Below, one piece after another: positions 34,240 to 38,068 of a DNA stretch of 38,068 nucleotides. A program made the position numbers and the translations under genes. The stretch's first letter is position 1. Every line of letters begins with the position of its first letter. Below the pieces are notes generated by a model. That model worked only from the letters and a program-made list of their open reading frames with translations, ran no database searches and was not told the origin of the DNA. This DNA comes from Desulfobacteraceae bacterium (GTDB lineage: Bacteria; Desulfobacterota; Desulfobacteria; Desulfobacterales; SURF-7): assembly GCA_003599865.1 (NCBI GenBank), contig QZKS01000034.1, forward strand, positions 1 to 38,068, read 5' to 3'.

Positions 34240-36060
34240 TTACTCTTTCATTTTATAGGTCTCATCGACAATAGTTACCGGCTGAAACGTCTTGCCCGCC
34301 TTCATCGCCTGTTTTGTCTCGGCAAAAAGATCCGGATCATACCACAGAAGTCCGCCGGTTGTACTTCCGAATGGCGAGAACAGATCTCCGCTCATTTTCG
34401 TGCCCGGAACCTCCGGCAGTTTCCACCAGCGCCAGTATGCCTGACGAACATACGGCACCATAAAGGTGGGAACAAAGCATCCGATTTCATGGATTCTGGA
34501 TTGAATTTTACGGGATAATTGAATGCGTTCTTCCTCCTCCAGGGAGTTTCGAAATGCATCAATCAATTGATCCATTTCCGGATCATCGGTGTTTGTAATA
34601 TTGTTTGTCTGTGATTTGTGTGCATTGACGGAATGAAAATGCTCCCAGAACTGCGGCCGGAGGGATGTACTCCATCCCATCCAGGCCACATCATGATTTT
34701 TTTCCAGAAATTTCTTGAATGTTGCCGATGAATCCAGGCGCTGCAGCCGCAGTTCCATTCCGGCTTTTTTGGCTTCTTCCTTGAGTACAACCAGTCTCGG
34801 GGTATGCTCATCAAAACTGTAAGTCACCTCAACGGAAAATTTTTTCCCGCCCTTGCTCCACAAACCATCCGGTCCCCGGCTCCAGCCGGAGGCTTTCATA
34901 TACTGGTCCACCTTGTCCAGATCAAACCGCCTGGCCTTGATATCCGGATTGGAATATCTGCCATACCCCACAAATCCATGCTCCAGACGGAAATAATCAT
35001 CTCGCAGCACATTTTTGATCACTTTTTCGATATTCATGGCATGGGCAAAGGCATACCGGACGTTCCGATCCTGAAAAATTTCCCGATCCTGATTCAGCCA
35101 CATGCCCATGGCGGATTGCTGGGTATCGTTAAAAAACCAGATTTTATGAACATACCCGTTTTCAATCACCGGCGTCCGTGATTTTTCATGCCAGTAATCG
35201 GGCATGACAAGCGAAAACACATCCTCCTTGCCTTTTTTGAAATATTCCCAAAGGATATTGGTATCCCGCACCACTGAAAAAACGACCTTATCCACATTAA
35301 ACCGATTTTTAAAATAATGCAGATCCTTGGCCCACCAGTCTTGTTTACGCTTAAAATGAATATACTTCCCTTTTTGAAAATCGGATATCTGGTAGGGTCC
35401 GGTATTGGGAACAATCTTCCAGTTGTATTTCCGAACAAAATCCTTGTCCAGTTTCCCGTAAAAATGCCGGGGAATGGGCGAAAGCCCTACCCGCAGATGG
35501 AGGTCCGGCTGTGCCTTGGTTGCGACAACCGCGAGAGTATGGTCGTCATAAACAATCACCCTGTCAATCTCTTTGGTATAGTAATCATTATACCAGGGTG
35601 CCACGATCTCTTTGGATCTCATGAATTCAACCGCAAACAGGAAATCATCGGATGTCACCGGTTCTCCGTCAGACCATCTGGCGCTTTTATTCAACTTGAA
35701 ATACATGGTTTTTTTATCATCCCCAAAAGCCCAATGGGTCGCCAGTTCGGGAATGATGTTTTCCGTGTTGGGATGAATGCCGATCAGTGAAAGCTGATTG
35801 TCCAGAATCGCGCTCCGGAAACTGCCGTTGGAATCCGGACCGATAACCCGGAAGGTCATGGGAAAACTGAGAATTGAGGCATGAAATGTACCCCCCTTCT
35901 TCGCCTTGTCAGAAGCAAAAACCGGATCTTTCGTATTGGTCAGCCATTTTATATTTTCCGGGAGTACTGTATTTCCAATAGCCTGATCCGGCTGATATAC
36001 GGATAGTAAAACAAGACAGATCCAAACGCCGAACAGCAGTATGCGATTATAAATTGTCAT
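34240..36060 (-). CDS. yejA: Extracellular solute-binding protein family 5, YejA-like
   Basis: Periplasmic peptide-binding component of 606 residues. An N-terminal signal peptide (hydrophobic core LLFGVWICLVLLSVY, likely cleaved near AIG) is visible. The family-5 region has ARWSDGEPVTSDDFLFAVEF and NTGPYQISDFQKGKYIHF. GGAAAGGAAAACC precedes the ATG. Linkage to YejB/YejE-type permeases suggests the Yej system (short peptides, microcin-C-like compounds in Enterobacteria). The substrate here is unknown. A 107-nt gap separates it from yejE. Confidence 0.85.
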   Translation of the reverse strand: MTIYNRILLFGVWICLVLLSVYQPDQAIGNTVLPENIKWLTNTKDPVFASDKAKKGGTFHASILSFPMTFRVIGPDSNGSFRSAILDNQLSLIGIHPNTENIIPELATHWAFGDDKKTMYFKLNKSARWSDGEPVTSDDFLFAVEFMRSKEIVAPWYNDYYTKEIDRVIVYDDHTLAVVATKAQPDLHLRVGLSPIPRHFYGKLDKDFVRKYNWKIVPNTGPYQISDFQKGKYIHFKRKQDWWAKDLHYFKNRFNVDKVVFSVVRDTNILWEYFKKGKEDVFSLVMPDYWHEKSRTPVIENGYVHKIWFFNDTQQSAMGMWLNQDREIFQDRNVRYAFAHAMNIEKVIKNVLRDDYFRLEHGFVGYGRYSNPDIKARRFDLDKVDQYMKASGWSRGPDGLWSKGGKKFSVEVTYSFDEHTPRLVVLKEEAKKAGMELRLQRLDSSATFKKFLEKNHDVAWMGWSTSLRPQFWEHFHSVNAHKSQTNNITNTDDPEMDQLIDAFRNSLEEEERIQLSRKIQSRIHEIGCFVPTFMVPYVRQAYWRWWKLPEVPGTKMSGDLFSPFGSTTGGLLWYDPDLFAETKQAMKAGKTFQPVTIVDETYKMKE

Positions 36061-36167
36061 GCGGTTTTCCTTTCCAATATCAAAATATAGGGAGCGATTG
36101 CCTCTGTTGCATCAACAAATTGTGCAAAGCGGCTGCAAATAAAATTCATCACGACCTTGAAGCGATC

Positions 36168-37211
36168 CTATTCATATGTTGTATGTAATTTCGGATCGAA
36201 CGCTTCCCGTACAGCCTCTCCAATAAATGTTACAACAATCAGGGTAATGAGCATGGAGGAAATAACCGATATCGCGATCCACCATGCGTTCATATTGGCC
36301 CAGCCCTGCTGAATCAGCTCACCCCAGCTGGGGGTTGGAGGGGCAAGCCCGAACCCCAGATAATCCAGGGAAGTCAATGCCACGATTCCGCCGGAAACGG
36401 CAAACGGAGCATAGGTTACAATAATGGAAATCGTGTTGGGCAAAAGATGCTTGAACAGAATGCGAAAACTGGATGCGCCCAGCATTTTTGCAGCCAGAAT
36501 GTATTCCCTCTCCTTTTCCTTGTACGTAACCGTACGCATGGTCCAGGTCATGCCGATCCAGCCAAAAACAGCCATAATCAGAACCAGCATCATAAAATTG
36601 GGGACCACGATGGAGGAAATGATAATGATGACATATAAAAAAGGAACGTTGGACCAGATCTCAATGATCCGCTGAAAAAGAAGATCAAATGTCCCCCCCC
36701 AATATCCCATGGCAATACCGATACTGATCCCGATTGAGTAGTTGATCAGCAGTAAGATCAGTGAGAAAGCAATAGCTATGCGAAATCCATAGACAAGCCT
36801 GGCAACGATATCCCTTCCGACGTTATCGGTTCCGAGATAATGCTTTTCCTGAAATGAGGGAGGAAAGGGCGGGTATGTATCTTCTTTAAAATCGGTTTCC
36901 AGCTTGCCATATGGAACAATCGGCATCACAACCCAGTTACCGCTGTTCTCGGTTTGAAACCCCTTCCGGAGTTGCCGATAATTGGTTTCATATTCGTAAT
37001 CCAATCCAAAAAAACTTCCGGGAATCATTTGTCCATACGTCGGGAAATACACCTCTCCTTCATAGTACACAATCAGAGCCCGGTTATTGATCAGAAGTTC
37101 CGCAAAAAGAGAGATACCGATCATGATGGTAAAGATGATCAGTGAATAATATCCCCTCCGGATCGATCGAAACCTTCGAATCTTTTTCAGTGTCAGCGGA
37201 TTTAGTCTCAT
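36168..37211 (-). CDS. yejE: Peptide ABC transporter permease YejE
   Basis: 347-residue inner-membrane permease. A first TM at about 22-42 (GYYSLIIFTIMIGISLFAELLI) is followed by a long periplasmic loop (VYYEGEVYFPTYGQMIPGSF, later YPPFPPSFQEKHYLGTDNVG) characteristic of YejE rather than OppC, then five more TMs. The EAA-type coupling loop lies around YILAAKMLGASSFRILFKHLLPN. The start overlaps the yejB stop by 4 nt (ATGA). Confidence 0.9.
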   Translation of the reverse strand: MRLNPLTLKKIRRFRSIRRGYYSLIIFTIMIGISLFAELLINNRALIVYYEGEVYFPTYGQMIPGSFFGLDYEYETNYRQLRKGFQTENSGNWVVMPIVPYGKLETDFKEDTYPPFPPSFQEKHYLGTDNVGRDIVARLVYGFRIAIAFSLILLLINYSIGISIGIAMGYWGGTFDLLFQRIIEIWSNVPFLYVIIIISSIVVPNFMMLVLIMAVFGWIGMTWTMRTVTYKEKEREYILAAKMLGASSFRILFKHLLPNTISIIVTYAPFAVSGGIVALTSLDYLGFGLAPPTPSWGELIQQGWANMNAWWIAISVISSMLITLIVVTFIGEAVREAFDPKLHTTYE

Positions 37212-38068
37212 GATTCAAAAGAAACCCTGGGATCTGTGATTGCAACACAGATGTCCGAAAGAATGTTCCCCAGCATGAACAGGAGTGATGAAATAACGAG
37301 AATACCCATGACAACCGGATAATCTCTTTCCACGACCGATTCATAACCTAGAAGCCCCATCCCGTTGATGTTAAATACCTTTTCAATTAAAAAAGACCCC
37401 ATCAGGATGAGTGAAATATTATTCCCGAAGTGTGTCGCCATCGGTATCAAACTGTTTCTCAATGCATGACGGAAAACCGCACTTTGAAATGACAGGCCCT
37501 TTGCAATAGCGGTTCTGACATAGTCTGATGACAGATTATCCATCAAGGTGTTTTTCATTAAAAATGTCATGACGGTGAATGACCCCACCATATAGGCAAT
37601 CAAAGGCAGCAAGGTGTGCATTAGAAGATCCCATGCCTTTCCCGGCAGGGTCATGTCCTGAAAATCATCGCTGACAAAACCCCCCAATGGAAAAATTTCC
37701 CATTGGGATGAAAAAAGAATCAGCAACAGGACACCGACAACCCATCCGGGGATTGCATACCCGATAAAAACAATGATGGATGAAATATTGTCAAACCGGC
37801 TTTTATGTCGGATCGCTTTTGTAATGCCAAGGGGGATACAGACACCGTAAATCAGCAGAATCGATATGGATCCGAAATATAATGATATCGGGATACGATC
37901 CCGAATCATATCCCAAACGGGATCATAGTATCGGGTTGATATTCCGAGATCTCCGGTCAATACCTTGCCTAACCATAAGAAATAGCTGACAAGAACCGGC
38001 TTATCAAAACCGTAGTATTTTCTCAGTTCCTGGATCTGTTCTTCTGAAAGAGGCTGGGTCTGATCACC
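37208..38068 (-). CDS. yejB: Peptide ABC transporter permease YejB (5' end beyond window)
   Basis: The frame is open to the right edge (287 codons visible); the N-terminal membrane segment is missing. The visible part begins with LSEEQIQELRKYYGFDKP, a typical YejB/DppB N-terminal loop, then multiple TMs and the coupling loop YVRTAIAKGLSFQSAVFRHALRN. The end is GGCC-type: VERDYPVVMGILVISSLLFMLGN, as in DppB/OppB. It is the first visible gene of the operon yejB-yejE-yejA-oppD-oppF. Confidence 0.9.
   Translation of the reverse strand, partial: GDQTQPLSEEQIQELRKYYGFDKPVLVSYFLWLGKVLTGDLGISTRYYDPVWDMIRDRIPISLYFGSISILLIYGVCIPLGITKAIRHKSRFDNISSIIVFIGYAIPGWVVGVLLLILFSSQWEIFPLGGFVSDDFQDMTLPGKAWDLLMHTLLPLIAYMVGSFTVMTFLMKNTLMDNLSSDYVRTAIAKGLSFQSAVFRHALRNSLIPMATHFGNNISLILMGSFLIEKVFNINGMGLLGYESVVERDYPVVMGILVISSLLFMLGNILSDICVAITDPRVSFES

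Overview
The window reads as a chromosomal segment of a sulfate-reducing-type bacterium of the Desulfobacterota (Desulfobacteraceae-like). This is inferred from gene content and gene order, not from a database search: tRNA-Gln/prs/rplY/pth in tandem, MetF-MetV-MvhD-HdrA modules of the Wood-Ljungdahl (reductive acetyl-CoA) pathway, many PAS histidine kinases, a DUF1844 protein, a PhaR-like regulator and Cys-rich GcvH-like proteins. There is no phage, plasmid, transposase or CRISPR signature. Most genes lie on the minus strand.

Region 1 (1-8815, minus) is core metabolism: a membrane pyrophosphatase (cut by the left edge), peptidyl-tRNA hydrolase, ribosomal protein bL25, PRPP synthetase, tRNA-Gln(UUG), IspE, a DegP/DegQ protease, a DUF1844 protein and SerA. 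Region 2 (9262-14970) is signalling: a methyl-accepting chemotaxis protein on plus, then an AroE-like gene followed by two coupled histidine kinases on minus.

Region 3 (15093-22031, minus) is the highlight. hdrA, mvhD, metV and metF are joined by three ATGA stop/start overlaps, with a CheY-like receiver downstream. hdrA and mvhD are each interrupted by one in-frame UGA exactly where the families normally carry a conserved cysteine. In each case a 7-bp hairpin with a small G-containing loop sits 20-22 nt downstream, as expected of a bacterial SECIS. I interpret both as selenocysteine codons, so hdrA is a 1477-residue protein and mvhD a 151-residue protein; ordinary gene calling would truncate or split both. 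The HdrA is also unusual in carrying a GltD-like NAD(P)H:FAD module inserted in its first HdrA half, followed by a second, more complete HdrA unit. The operon probably feeds electrons from NAD(P)H and/or ferredoxin to methylene-tetrahydrofolate reductase.

Region 4 (22432-25880, plus) is divergent from hdrA: a histidine kinase with an N-terminal Rossmann-like domain, its probable NtrC-type partner and an archaemetzincin. Region 5 (25881-32078) holds a REP-like inverted repeat pair, a PhaR-like protein, two tandem GcvH-like proteins sharing four copies of an identically spaced four-Cys motif, a second MetF homologue with its own terminator, and a membrane protein with 26 EKAAA-type pentapeptide repeats. 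Region 6 (32215-38068, minus) is a peptide ABC transporter of YejABEF type with two separate ATPases; yejB is cut by the right edge.
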